From contig OZ022243.1 of NCBI GenBank assembly GCA_963978895.1, positions 5,884,182-5,948,181 of the forward strand: a stretch of DNA of 64,000 nucleotides, given 5' to 3'. The stretch is from Erpobdella octoculata. Taxonomy: Eukaryota > Annelida > Clitellata > Hirudinida > Erpobdellidae. The notes under the pieces were generated by a model. That model saw only the letters and a list, made by a program, of their open reading frames with translations, was not told the origin of the DNA and ran no database searches. Both the position numbers and the translations under genes were made by a program. Shown piece by piece: positions 40,401-53,068 of the stretch; position 1 is the stretch's first letter, and each line of letters starts with the position of its first letter.

Positions 40401-40707
40401 CCGGTGCCAGGAACGCACAGTTGCACCCCACCTGAAAGGTCAAGTACAAAAAAATGTTTTTCGAGTTTTTCGTTCGCTCGTGAGTGGCCGCGAGGAAAAC
40501 CGGTCATCAATTTGACTCGATGATGAGAGAGAAACTAAAATAGAAGTCACTCAGAAAAGAAACATCAAAGAATTGAAACAAAAGCTTGTGTGTCACATCA
40601 TGATGAGAGAGAATAATAACAATAATAATAACTATAATAATCTTGCTGATATTAATAAATTCAATGTTTGATCTTTTTTAGTTGCAGCACTGTATTGATC
40701 GTCTTTG
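37492..40707. other. TEX2 upstream region / DAP5 downstream region
   Basis: The TEX2 promoter must lie just above 37492; I see no clear core motif. A Helitron interior fragment (TTTCCCGTTCCC-type, 38455-38600), a GGGTCGGGT stretch (38935-39010), a Helitron end (39229) and TA arrays (39206-39224, 40280-40300) are present. I found no conserved exon. Confidence 0.5.
39229..39260 (-). mobile_element. Helitron 3' terminus
   Basis: Plus-strand ACTAGCGGGTTACCCGGCCT TGCTCGG is the reverse complement of the GGCAACGCCGGGTAACCCGC TAG end seen elsewhere. A precedes CTAG on the plus strand, as expected. The 5' end was not found, so the element's extent is unknown. Confidence 0.65.
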
Positions 40708-43700
40708 TTAGTCTTCTTCTTCGGAATCATCATCAGCTTGCTCAAGCCAAACCAACCATTGGTTGACCTAAATTATATTATGGTAACGTTAGTCGATATA
40801 AACTGGTAAGTGTTATTATTGCGGGTTGTGTAATTCCAAGTATTTATACAAATGGATGCTAGCACACACATAACGTATTTACGCATATAACGCACATCCA
40901 AGAGGGCCTGGAAAATTCTTTAAAAAAAAGATGTGGCTTTATAAATAAACACAATTGGATTGGTAAAATGTATTTAATTTATTATTGAAAATACATTTTA
41001 CACATTCAAAAATTCTTAATTTAAAAAGCCACGTCTTTTTTTATGACTTTCCCAGGCATATCAGAGTGATTGATCGTTACATGCGCAAAAATATGAAATA
41101 TTGGGTAATTAATTCATTCTATAAACTGCTGAATAAAAGTTAAGTTGTTTACTAACTTGAAAAAGGGCTTGACCTTTCCCAGGTTGAAGGTCATTGACTT
41201 CTTCCTTCCATCTGAGAAAAGCTTCCTCGTAAATAATTTCAAAATCGTAAAAGTTGCTGAAAAGTCTTAGAAGAAGACCTGAATCGAATAGAAACATTTC
41301 AATATAATGTTGTGATAAAATTAATTCAATGTGTAATCGGATACAAACATTTCAATATTATGTTATGCAATAAAAATAAATTTACGCGTGATAAGATACA
41401 AGCATAGCACGAAAATGAAATTAATAGAGGTGCACTGATAATGCATTGGCAGATTATCCGTCTGGCCACAAAATATCGGCCGATTACCTACTATTGACTT
41501 TTAAAGCTTGTTTGTTCATTAATATGTTTACCACACTGTCAAATGACAAATATTATCACGTCGTTTCTGCTACATTTTGCACTTCCTGGCACTTAACTAG
41601 TTAAAACTGCAATTAAATTAAACTTATTGAAATGCACATTAAAACTAATCATCATTTACCAAAACCTAGAAAGTGACATTGAGACAGAATTTTTTATCCA
41701 ATCACATTATCACAGGTTAACCACATATTTGTCCAATCTCTACAGACAGCTCCAAGCACATTTCTTTGTCACAAAAATGTCTTGATTAAACTCCATCCCA
41801 ACCCAAACTAATCACCTATAATGTGTCAATCGAACCTCGCTGAGATCATACTGGCTTGCTTCTACGCACTAACATGGCAGCATTCTAACGTTAATGATCT
41901 TAGATGATTACTCCTTAAACTTAAAGTCATTCAACATAAAATTTGCATTTACTTTCATTTATTAGTTTGTTTCGTTACAAATGTGTACAATAATTAATTT
42001 GTCAACACGTATTTATTGAATGCACTGTTTCTGAATAGAAATAGCACAAGTCCGTCGATAATCTATGGATACCGACCGATTGACGGCAAAAGGGCCGATA
42101 CCGTTGCAAATCGGTAATCGGTCCACCTCTAATTTTATATAATACTAGCGGGGTTACCCGGCGTTGCCCGGGGTTTTTAGAGGTTTTTCTAATGTTTGTC
42201 TCTCTCGCTCCCGTTTCCTTCTCCACTTTCCCGTTTTCGTCGCGTTCCCGGTCGCTTTTCCGCTCTCGGTCGTTTTCCAGCTCCCGGTCGCTTTCCCGCT
42301 CAGAAGTTTTGTTATCGATTTTCTCTCTTGCTCGCGTTTCCTTCCAAGCTTGCTCTCCCGATTCCAGTCGCTTTCCCGTTCCCGGTCGCTTTCCCGTTCC
42401 CGCTTGCTCTCCCGTTCCTGGTCATGCTTGCTCTCCCATTCCCGGTCACGGTTGCTCTCCCGTTCCCGTTCCCGCTCATTTTCTCTTTTCCATTCTTTTA
42501 AAACTTCTGTTAGCCTATAAAACGTAAAATAGATTTGCTAAGACTATATATATATATATATATATGAATGTTTGTGGGTTAGTTTGTCTATTATAGAAAC
42601 GGGAAAGCGACCCGGAACGGACAGCGAGCGGGAACGGAAAAGCAAGCGTGAGCGGGAATGGGAGAGCAAACGTGAGCGGGAACGGGACAGCGACCGGAAA
42701 CGGGAAAACGACCGGGAGCGGGAAAGCGACTGGCAGCGGGAAAACGACCGAAAACGGGAAAGCGAACAGGAGTGGGAAAGCAGGTGGGAAAGGAAACGGG
42801 AGAGAAAGAGACAAACATTAGAAAAACCTCTAAAAAACCCGGGCAACGCCGGGTATCTCCGCTAGTACATACATAAACACACACAGACACACATACATGC
42901 ACATACACATACATATATATATAGTTCCCGCTCGCTCACCCGCTCCGCTCATTTTGTGACGGATTTCAAATTTTTTTTTTATATTTGATTCCCCTTGACT
43001 CTCAAGGTTGTGTGAAAATTTCATTACGATCGGATGAATGGTGTAGCAATGCATAAAGGCCATTAACATACAAACATTCATTTTTATATATATAGATAGT
43101 AAATTAATTATGACAAATTTCAATAGTACAACAAGATAGAGTGCAGAGGAGCAAAATAATACCTTGGAATATCAAATAAATTAAAACCACACATGAACTT
43201 GTTTTTATGTTACAGTTACACAATAGTGAATTGATTGATGTAATTGAACTCCTAACCTTTGGGACTATTTTGAGAATGTGAAAATACTTGAAGAGCATAA
43301 ATGGCACTGACATGAAGTTCAATCTTGTCTTGGAGAAACTTTTGCAAGACACCCTGTAAAACAGAGATTACAATGTACTTATATTGTAGGATCCCCTGTT
43401 AAAAAAGAGTTTACAATGTACTTATAATGTAGGACTGACTGTAAAATAGAGATTACAATGTACTTATAGTATATAGTATAAAACAGATATTACAATGTAC
43501 TTATATTGTAGGACCCCTGTAAAAAAAAAGATCACAGTGTATTTATATCGTAGGACACCCTGTAAAACAGAGATTATCGTTATATTATTACTTATATTGT
43601 GGGGCACCATGTAAATGTAGACTCTAGAATTACCTACTACTATGTAGAAAATACATACCTTATAGTATAAGGGATGTATTTTCAATATAATTACCTACTA

Positions 43701-46700
43701 CCAATTACCTATGTATTGGTAGTAGGTAATTGTATTGTAAAACTTATTCCCTGCAAGACAGCGGTTCCATTTTTATCAACACCTATGTGTACTTATATTG
43801 TGAAACTGTCAATAACATAGACATAATATTGAATTACATTATATTTATATTTTTTATATTTATTTATTTTTAATATATTTATTTTTATGTAGTCCCTTTT
43901 CTTCAAAACTTTTGTTATTAGGCGACTAATGCATTTCAGTTAATAATTACACAACCTAGTTACTTTTAAAAGAATACGAAGTAACATTTAAACCTTGTAT
44001 TTCTCAAGAAGCTGTCTTTCTTTCTGAATCGCTTGTTTATCGGGTGCGACGGAAATGTCAACACCTTCCTTCAGGGTGGTCTGCGATGTCACATACTTGA
44101 CGATTCTGAAAATAAAAATGAACTTAGAATGTACGACTGGCAAAAAACAAAAACACTTTTATTACGAAGTCGAAGATGAAAAAACAAAAAATTAAAGTTT
44201 TTGAAGTATAATGACAGACATTCTAATAATAGACTGCATCTATTTATAGAGCATTACCATTGATCATCTCGGCAGAACCGGGAACTGCAAAGAACTCAAC
44301 CATCCCACCACACATACTGTCCCAGTTTGGATGAGCTGAACCTTATTCACGCTCACTCATCTAACCTAACAGAAAGCAGTCGATCAAGTCAACTTGAAAG
44401 AGCTTGACCTACAGCAAGGTCACGAGACCAGGTGGGCATTTATCACTCAACGAATATAATTTATTAACTAAAATTAAATAAATAATATTTAATTAAAAAA
44501 AAAAACTAACGTCGTAACGAGCATGGAAACAAATGAAAGATCAGAGTGGAGTTTCGGATCAACGTTATCTTTTATCCATTTGAAATAAGAGATGGCTGTT
44601 TGCTCTGGATCACTGGTCAACTGCTTCCACAGGTCTCCCTGGACTCTCTGCAGAGGCAACAGAAAACTCAGTTCTCTTTCTTCAAGAACTTCCATGAGTT
44701 TATCTCCTTTTTCCATTTCTACAGGACCGGAAAATCAAACAACAAATTAAATTCAAAAAAAAGAAAACTCATAAAAGAATCTGGTCTTTGAAATACATGT
44801 CTAATAGCACTTAAAAAACCATAAAGATACTGAATCACTTCTCTTTTGGTCTGATATTGTAACTAACACATGACGTGTTGCAATAATTTGATATAAACAA
44901 TTCTAACCGACTGGAAGCATGGTTCTCAAATTAATCTTGCTGGCATCAAATCTTCCAGCCAGCCACTCTGCGCTTTCCAGCTTAACCAGCTGTTGCAAGC
45001 ACAAGAGAAAGAGAGGATAGTGACTGCCCGATGTCATCGGGGCAGCAAGATCAACCAGGCTGACCGCATCGCACGACACGGCCTGCGCAGCCAGCTTGGC
45101 CAGGTGGGATTTGGCACACGGGAGGTCTTGCTCCAGTATGATCAGACGGTCGAGGAGAACTTTGAAAGACTGAAAGTTTAGAGCAAATATTTGAAAAACA
45201 AAATAGTTTTAAAAGAAGTGGAAAAATAAAAAAAGTCAAAAAAATCCCTGCAAACCTTCATAAATTGATCTGAGTTCAACAGATCTTTTAACTTTAGAGC
45301 TCTGATCAATAACCCTACTTTGTCTCTATCTGCATCTGTAAAATTTAAATCAATAAATAACACACGCATATATAAATAACGATGATGCAGGCAGGCAGGC
45401 AGGCACACAAGCAGAATCATTCAGAAGCAAATAAAAATCAAAGTTTTGAAAACACGAACCAAACATAACGACAAAAAAACTAGCATTCAAGGACTAAATC
45501 AATCCACAAGTCTTTTTAAAAAAAAATAATATATATCTAACCTGACTGCTCTAAAGCTTGCAGCATTAAATTCGTCAACAAGTCCGAGATGTATCTGTTG
45601 TTAAGTAATTATTTTACAGGTATGAATAAACACGACTCTTCACATTAATGCCACTTAGTAATTCACGCTTAATAACTGAAATCTAGAGATCATACAAGAG
45701 TTATAAATTATTACTTTGCATTTTTAAGCTGTCCTTGTATTGCGATCACAGCTTCTTCCATTTTCTCAGCATCTATCAGAGACTTCACTTCAGCCTGAAA
45801 GCACAGAGACATATAACATGTTTAATAAATCTGCCAACATAAGTGAAGACCAAACATTGTTTCAGTGGCCCCCTCATTTTAAACGTACTGCAGTGGCTGA
45901 CTGGAACTGCAAGGCGACATTCGTAACGCAGTTGACACTCAAATTTGTATGCTCAATGTCAAAACATTTTGGTTTCATGATGCATTTGTGACACAACATA
46001 AGTCAATACATGTTGGTTGCACATTAAAACTTTACTTTACTTATAATTTTTTCACAATAGAAGGAAAAAATGCTGTTAAGTGAGAAACCCACCCAAGATT
46101 GTTTTGCTTCCTGCTGCTTGGAGGTGTGCTTGGTTTTGGCTTTGAGAGTATTGTCTGTGACTTTCAAGTCCAAGCTTTGCTTCGGAAACATGGTTGGTAG
46201 TTGTTGATTGTTGAGTGGCTGGATTTATTTATTTAACAACATTAGAGTGCAAAAAGAAATGTTAATAATTCAGCTTATTTTTTAAAATGACATAATCAAT
46301 CGTTCATTATTATTATATTCAGCATTCAACAACAGAAATCAACACAGAAGAATGCAGAAACTCACCCCTCTGTTTTCTGGAAGAAATTTAGGCATGGCAA
46401 ACGTATTGGTGGGTCGGAGACTGATCTCTGCATCGCTCTGAGCATTGTTTAGAGCAGGCGGCCTGATGAAAGGCGGCATCGGACGCCCGAATCCGGCCGA
46501 GGGATACGTACCCCCTCCTGCCATCTGTGACTGTGGGGGCATCATAGGCTGCCCATTCGGATGGTGCATCATCGGCGGATGCTGAAAATTAGGTGGCATC
46601 TGGAGTGACGGTGGATAAAACCCGCTCTGCATTTGATTAGGTCTGACTGCCATCGACGGTGGATGAAACTGGTGGCCGTGCTTCGTGGGGCGTTCTTCGG

Positions 46701-49700
46701 GAGACGGAGCCATTCTTTGAAAGTCTTCTCCTTTATCTGAATCTTTGGTTTGTTGCTGCTGCTTCCTGAAGCGAGGCGGAAGTTCTCGGTTGTTCGCACC
46801 TGTTCACAAGGTTGATGTTAAGAAATTAAACTTATTCAAATAACCGTGACAAGAATCCTCTCTATGAAAAGCAAGTTGTGCATTAGACTACAACACGGGC
46901 TGATTCATGGCGGCCTGGCCCATCTAATTTGGGCCCGGCCCGTTTGAAAACCCCCAAAATTCACGGCCCGACCCGTGCAGTACTCTACTGTGAACGACAA
47001 TCAATCATAAAATTTGATGTTGAAATGCAAATTTAATAGAAAAATATTATCAATAAAATATCATATTAAAAAACAACTGATTCCTCACTCTGTCCGGCAG
47101 CACTGTTACCGATCACGGATCCACCAGAACCACCTCGTCTCGATTCGCCGCTCTTTCCGAATCCGCCGCCCCTCTCCTCACCGCTTCTGGATGCAAGGAA
47201 TTCTTCTTTGTTACGAAATCCTCTCGCGAAACCCTGATTGTTATAATGCTGGTCGTCCGTCCCGTTGCTGTCGACGGAATTGCCGTAAGAAGACGACTGA
47301 TGATGTCTGGGATTGTCGTCGTATGATTTCTGCATCGGCTGGTGATGGTAGCCGCCTCTTTGATTATAGCTGTTGTTGTTTTGATAGCCAGAGTGACCGA
47401 ACATGCCGTCGGAATTCGCTTGATTCCCGCCTCTGCTACCACCTCTGGCATTTTTATTATGCATACCACCACCTCTGCCGCCCCTGCTGCCGAGGTGGTT
47501 GAAGCCGCCGCCGCCGAACCAGCCGGTCGAACCGAACCCGAAGGGGTCGCCGTTGTTGTTTTTGCCCTGATGAGGTGCCATCGAGAAGAATGGGTCACTG
47601 AGCAAGTAAGTAGGACTCAAGTTTGGATGAGTCATCGATTTGTTTGGATGAAATACACCACTTTCTTCTCTCACCTGGATTTAAAATGGATGCACTCTAA
47701 TATGTTTGAAGTAAAATACAACCATCCTTAGTGTAAGTTAGCCGATTCTCACAAATCTGAGATCGACAGAAGAAACTCAGAAATAAAATATTAAAATAAA
47801 AAAAACCAAAAATCTCAAAGAATCAGAAAGAACAAAACAAGCCAACCTGTTGAATGGTCCGAGGAGCTCCCTCCGCAAGAACAGCTTTTCTAGGAAGCCA
47901 CTTGTTGGCACGCAATTCGATAAGGTCTTGAAGCATAAACCTTGAAGTAGATTACAAATAGATTCATCAGCTGCTAACGTTTTACAAAATAGTCATTACA
48001 ACTTTGTCATTATTAAGCAGTTCTCCAATACATTAGTAAATTACAATGTTATAGTGCAAGAATTGTGACTCGTTATTTATGTTTTAGTGCAAAAAATCAG
48101 TTATATTTTATATGTTATAAAATACCACACATAACCCGCAAGCAGAAAGCTTTCCCGATGTTGCAAGCAAAATAGAACTTGTCGTGAAAGAATTTTCACT
48201 TACAATCTGTTATCTATTTTATTTTATTTTGTATAGGCAATGCAGATATATGGCAGGATGGCTCATATTTTAAAAAAATGAAATCTTAAAAGTTATTTCT
48301 TCAATCACTTTATCACTTGCTCATATATAAGCCAAATAAATAAGATTATATAAAAAAAACTCCTGTGAACCTGATTCGTGGAGGAAGTGCATGAGACGAC
48401 TGAATGGTGTGAATTCTTTCGAAATACTGATCCATCCAAGCCTGCGCCTTGTCGTGGTCCAATCTCTTTCCGACCGTTCGCAGGATCTGGCACAAGCACT
48501 CGAGATCTTCTGCGCTCGACGATGAATTGGGACACGGGTCGATGCGCTTCTTGCGGGCCACCAGTTGTCGGATGCATTCGTGTATGATCCCCTCGTGTAC
48601 CATCTCCAGCTTGCCAAGCTCACCTGAAAAAATAATTTTTTTGCATTCTGTTGTTTCTTATATTTAGCCTGTTATTACAGCTTATCTGTTATTAGGAATA
48701 CGAACAACTTTGCAATAAAAAATTATTAAAAAATTAATTCATGGTCTAACTGCTGCTTTTCTATATTGATGGTAATCCGCAAATAATATTGTTTTCCATG
48801 GTAACTGGGCATGTAAAAAACCAGAAACATCCAACTTTATAAGAGGCGCTCGGCAAATATCTACACATTGATTGATGTGCTTGTAACCCTAATAGGTTTG
48901 TATTAAATAGTTGTTTATGTTGTCTCTGCATTTGAAAGATCAGAGATAATTGTATTGAAGTCCTCTGAAGATTGTTGGATTACAACTTCAACACTGAAAC
49001 TTTCTAAGTAATTTATTTATTAAAAAGTTTGAGAGATGGAAAAGTAGCCGAAATTGAATGTTAAATTTTAAGCTTGCTGTTTCTTTTATCTTAATTTAAT
49101 AGTAAATACTTCACTTATGGATTTTATATTTATATAAATTAATAAATTAAATATAAATTAATGCAAGAGAACGATTATGAAATGCTGCACGTGAAGCCAC
49201 AATATATTCTGTACTTTAAAATAATATACAATGGTATACACTGTAATATGAAGAGCACGCAAAATCTACTTTGAGTTTAAAAAAAATTAAATACTTTTCT
49301 ATAAATTTAATAGTTTATTTTTTCAAATCATGACTGAATCAAAATTAAATGTTGTTTCTCAAATTAACTTCAACAATCTGCACTAGAGTAGCATCTTTCA
49401 TTTTTAAACCATTGCTCAACCATTAACTTTTAAACCATTTAGTCTAACAGACTAAAAATTGAAAATGTATCCATGTTACACTATTACACACCAACTTACA
49501 TAATACAATCCTATTACTACCATTTCATCTTAAAGCTCTGATTTCCATTATGACAATCAAGCCTACCAACTGGTCATAAGAAAACACATAGCTACAAACA
49601 CAGTCTACCCAAAAAACAAAAAATATACAAGATTTCAGAATCAACAGATGTTTGTAAAAAATGCAAAATTACTTTTGAAGACATCATGATTCATTCAAAG

Positions 49701-52422
49701 CTTTCAACTAATTAAAACCATTCCTCAACGCACTCATTTTATAAATTCTTCCTCCATTCAAATGAAACAATGACAAAGATAAAATACTTGAAAATTATTT
49801 GTTTAATAATATTTATTTAATGTATACTAATATGAAGAGTTTATAATAAAACTGACCAATAAACTTAATATTTCCAAGCATTTTTGCTTTTGCAATCGCA
49901 TGCTGTTCCATTTCTTCAGGAGTGAGGTGTCCATCCTTTTCAAAGGCTGCCGAGTTAAAACAATATAAGTAAGACAAAACAACCAATTAAATATATTAAT
50001 ATCTTGTAATATAACATTTCTATTATTAGCTATACAGTTAGAATTATTATTTTAATTATAAATAATACATATTAATATCTTGTAATATAACATTTCTATT
50101 ATTAGCTATACAGTTAGAATTATCATTTTAATTATAAATAATACATATTAATATCTTGTAATATAACATTTCTATTATTAGTCATATAGTTAGAATTACT
50201 ATTTTAATTATAAATGCTACCTTCAGTAGCCTTGGATCTGTTTTCAAATTCATCTTGACACTTGTTTAGCAGAAGCTTTCTAAATGTCTGCAAAAGACCA
50301 CAAACAGGTTTTTCAACTTTCATTATCATCATCTCAACAAAACATTTTATCGGACAAATTTAAAACTTGTCACTGATTGCATATTCATGTTATCATCATT
50401 GGCCGGCAGTTACAACAATCAATGGCAACTTATCAATAATTTTAAAATAGCTGCTGACAAAAAAAACAAATGAAATGGAAACTTACAGAAATGTTGGAAT
50501 TTGATTGTTCAAAATTTGGTGCATCATCGCAAAGTCTCTGACAGAGACGTGCGTACAAAGAGCTGTACTTTGGCTCGTTGAGGGCTTTTTGAATTATCTG
50601 GAAAAATAAAACGAATTAAAAACGACCAATTCTTTAAGTTCTCATGTAAACGTTCCCATCAAATGTAAAAAAAAAACTGTTTGCTATAATTACCAGAATA
50701 AAAGTATTAAGTGATACAAATCATTAAACTCACCAAGAATATAATGCCTTTTAAAACCGTTTGCGAGTCTATGCCAACATTCAAAAGTTCAAGACTTAAC
50801 TTGTCAAATTTCTCTGGAGTTAATTTGTTGAGTATCCTGCAATAAATAGAAATGGCACATTGTCCATTATTCTAGTATTAATATTATTTTTATGCAATAA
50901 ATAGAAATGATTCATTCTTCTGTATTCTAGTATTAATATTTTATAAAACAGCTTTTAAGCCAGACGGCTAATCACCGATCACTAATTAGATGACTAGATT
51001 TTTAATTGCAGAACCCGTCTTGTCTATTCCTAATGTCCTTACTTTAACAACATAAAAAACTTATGTAATCACTGAAAAAAGCCCTAGACACCATAAGGCT
51101 AAAATAGATAATAAATTAAACCCTGAAAACCATCATTTTTAAGGAAATATTTAGTTAAAATAACACATTTTGATATTAAAATAGGAACATTTAACCATAA
51201 GGGTAAATTTATTTAATTAATTAAATAATCCAAATTAATATTCTTTAATTTGTAAATATTTTAAAAATAATATTAAACAAATTCTATATACCAAAAAAAT
51301 ACAAAATAAGCAGACTACTATTACAGACCCTCTGACTTTTCTGAAAATATTGTCATGGTGCTCTGAAGTAGAAAGGAACCCGTAATGGTGTTGTTGGTGC
51401 GGATGTGGGTTGTTGTGAATACTCAATGGAACCCATTTCTTTGTATTGTTGTTGTTATTGTTGATATTGTTTGCATTATTAAGAGCAGCTGTTGTCCTTT
51501 CCGGTGAGTTGTCTTGTGTTGATGACGGCGACGACGAATTCAATTGCGAGGAAGATGATGTTGTCAAGCTCTGGGGTGGTCTCTCGTCCCTGCGATCGAT
51601 TATTTTCAATTGTGAAAAAACGCACTGTGTTTTCTCATTATGTGGGTTTTATTTATCATTGTTATATAATTTATTAAGTTTTTAACAAAACTGAAAAATG
51701 ATATTATAACTATATATAATTTATTTAAAAATATATAAATATAACTTTTTGAGATGATACTGTTTATCTAACTGGACTTTATTAAAGAAACAAAGTTATA
51801 TTACAGGCTACATCAAAATTATGCTGTGTACCAACTTTCAAATTTCTATTCTATGCCAAACCTGGAGGAAAAAGTTCAACCAGATAGATAGATAATCATT
51901 AAATATCACTTATGCGCAGATAAAGCTAAATGAAAGACATAAGAAATTAACTTAATATTTTAACCACAAACAGCTGTAAGCAATGACTTTTATAACTTTA
52001 TTGATCCTGAAGTAAAGGTTTTGTAATTTATTTAATTTGATCTTGAGCTGGATAAAGAATAGAACAGTTAACTAAAAAATAGCAGAGGACCACTATTTTG
52101 TTATCAAATTATTTTACCAACCATCTGTGAAGTTAATAATTAATTTTTTAATAGCACACATGAAAATAGACCTATAAAAAATATAACCCAAAACGAAATG
52201 AATCAGCAGCTAAACAGTAAACATGTCACAAATTAAATGAAAAACATTAATAGGACATGGCCAGGAGCTCGGAATTTTAATTTATAAAGCTTAAAGTTCT
52301 TTATCGACATATATAAACAAAAAAAACTGAAAAAAATTTTGAAAAACCGATCACTTTGATTGGTGAGCTTACCTTCCTCCCACGCGTCGAGAAACACCAC
52401 CCAGTTTTGCGTTGTCGTCCAG
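40708..52422 (-). CDS. EIF4G2: DAP5/NAT1 (eIF4G2) translation initiation factor
   Basis: Twenty exons: 52422-52373, 51589-51329, 50836-50734, 50597-50487, 50287-50221, 49946-49857, 48623-48371, 47940-47847, 47674-47089, 46799-46366, 46218-46093, 45794-45715, 45594-45542, 45335-45256, 45169-44908, 44718-44511, 44105-43994, 43353-43257, 41278-41157 and 40767-40708. All phases agree, giving about 1082 residues from the chosen CTG (human about 907). MIF4G spans about 100-340: FRKVRGILNKLTPEKFDKL, KMLGNIKFIGELGKLEMVHE, EDLECLCQILRTVGKRLDHD. A Gly/Asn/Ser-rich linker follows (343-683, with NRELPPRFRK). Then come MA3-like (about 725-850) and W2 (about 890-1065: FKWIKDNVDPKLHSD, ELHVSAIYALQ, YDFEIIYEEAFLRWKEE). 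There is no eIF4E-binding region, as in DAP5. No in-frame AUG lies between an upstream TGA (52549-52551) and the MIF4G domain, so the start is probably non-AUG. Acts in cap-independent and uORF-dependent initiation. Confidence 0.94.
40870..41090. mobile_element. Foldback MITE in DAP5 intron 19
   Basis: The arms AAAAGATGTGGCTTTATAAA and TTAAAAAGCCACGTCTTTTT are inverted, as are the nearby GGCCTGGAAAATTC and CCCAGGCAT blocks. The start ACGTATTTACGCATATAACG resembles the element at 32098-32430. Confidence 0.65.
42145..42540 (-). mobile_element. Helitron with minisatellite interior (minus)
   Basis: The 3' end on the minus strand is AACCCCGGGCAACGCCGGGT AACCCCGCTAG, finishing at 42145 with host A beside it. 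The interior (42185-42490) is an array of CGTTCCCGGTCGCTTTCC units. The 5' end near the TA array (42543) is not clear. The Arg/Ser- and Pro/Phe-rich ORFs here are compositional. DAP5 intron 18. Confidence 0.8.
42543..42865 (+). mobile_element. Helitron with minisatellite interior (plus)
   Basis: Begins in a TA array followed by ATGAATGTTTGTGGGTTAGT, the common 5' run. The interior is GGGAACGGGAAAGCGACC-type repeats (42597-42800). The end is AACCCGGGCAACGCCGGGTA TCTCCGCTAG at 42865, then T. It lies back-to-back with the copy at 42145-42540. Confidence 0.85.
42918..43097 (-). mobile_element. Helitron 5' fragment
   Basis: Read on the minus strand from 43096: TCTATATATATAAAAATGAA, then TGTTTGTATGTTAATGGCC, a stretch ending TGTGAAAT..., and GAGCGGGTGAGCGAGCGGGA. 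The 3' part is missing, so this is a truncated copy. Confidence 0.65.
43349..43604 (-). repeat. ~42-bp minisatellite repeating a 3' splice junction
   Basis: About six units lie directly upstream (minus-strand sense) of DAP5 exon 18. In gene orientation the unit reads CTCTGTTTTACAGGGTGTCC followed by TACAATATAAGTACATTGTA AT. The last unit contains the real acceptor TTTTACAG|GGTGTC at 43354/43353. A second unit (43552-43575) is identical to the real junction over 22 bases. Confidence 0.9.
46884..46987. mobile_element. Short GGGCCGGGCC-type MITE
   Basis: The ends TAGACTACAACACGGGC and GACCCGTGCAGTACTCTA are inverted. The core is GGGCCCGGCCCG. About 104 bp, in DAP5 intron 9. Confidence 0.7.
48624..49856. 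other. DAP5 intron 6
   Basis: 1.2 kb of AT-rich intron with no feature I can support. Confidence 0.5.
49994..50215. repeat. Three tandem copies of a ~77-bp unit
   Basis: TTAATATCTTGTAATATAAC followed by ATTTCTATTATTAG recurs three times with very few changes, in DAP5 intron 5. A recent expansion. Confidence 0.92.
51590..52372. other. DAP5 intron 1
   Basis: AT-rich intron between the start exon and the first Ser/Asn-rich exon. I see nothing else in it. Confidence 0.5.
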
Positions 52423-53068
52423 TATTATACACTTATTTATTGTAAAAGTTGTCAAACGTTTTTCTATCAAAATAAGAAAAAATCGGGATGTATCTGGAAT
52501 GTAGAAAAAATACAAATTATTGCTGCGATGTTTGAGATTCGAGAACAATCAAATAAATAACAATGGCCCGTCAATGGCAGAGAGAACAGCTATTTTATAG
52601 GACCCCTAACTCATTAAAAACACCTTTAATAATCACCTTATATACAGACCAGTGTTAACAAGTTACCCCAAGGAGAACGTAAAATAAAAGTTATATTGTA
52701 GGTAAAAAAAAGTGTATTATTAGCTTGGGACCGGAAGCAACAATAATTGCGCAAGGAAGATGGCTAAAATAATAATAGTTAGAATTATATTTCGAATATT
52801 ATTGTTTATAAATTTTTAAATATTGTGAAAGTCAATGTTGAATTATTAAATTTTAAATTGTAAACATATTGAGTTTTTATTATATTGTAATGAAAATCAT
52901 TAAATACACCAACAATGCAAAGTAAAATGTTATTTTGAGAAACGTTTATATAATTTGAAGCAAATAGTTGGACAATAATCGATTTGGCAGCCCAGTTACT
53001 AAGGTAGTGCTGGTGGTGTAAACTTAAAGACCTTTTCTTTTCTATTCATCGTTTGCATGAAGTGAAGA
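52423..53068. promoter_or_regulatory. Shared 5' region of DAP5 (-) and BBS12 (+)
   Basis: The two genes start head-to-head about 650 bp apart. The region should hold the DAP5 5' leader and the BBS12 promoter. A possible acceptor CATTCCAG at about 52498 (minus strand) would allow an upstream DAP5 leader exon. No core promoter motif is clear. Confidence 0.5.

Noticed and set aside
42164..42914. Arg/Ser-, Pro/Phe- and Glu/Arg-rich ORFs
   Set aside because: They fall exactly inside Helitron minisatellites and exist in several frames at once.
47113..47731. Alternative-frame ORFs across DAP5 exon 9
   Set aside because: GC-richer Gly/Asn exon leaves other frames open; only the frame joined to the MIF4G and W2 exons is supported.
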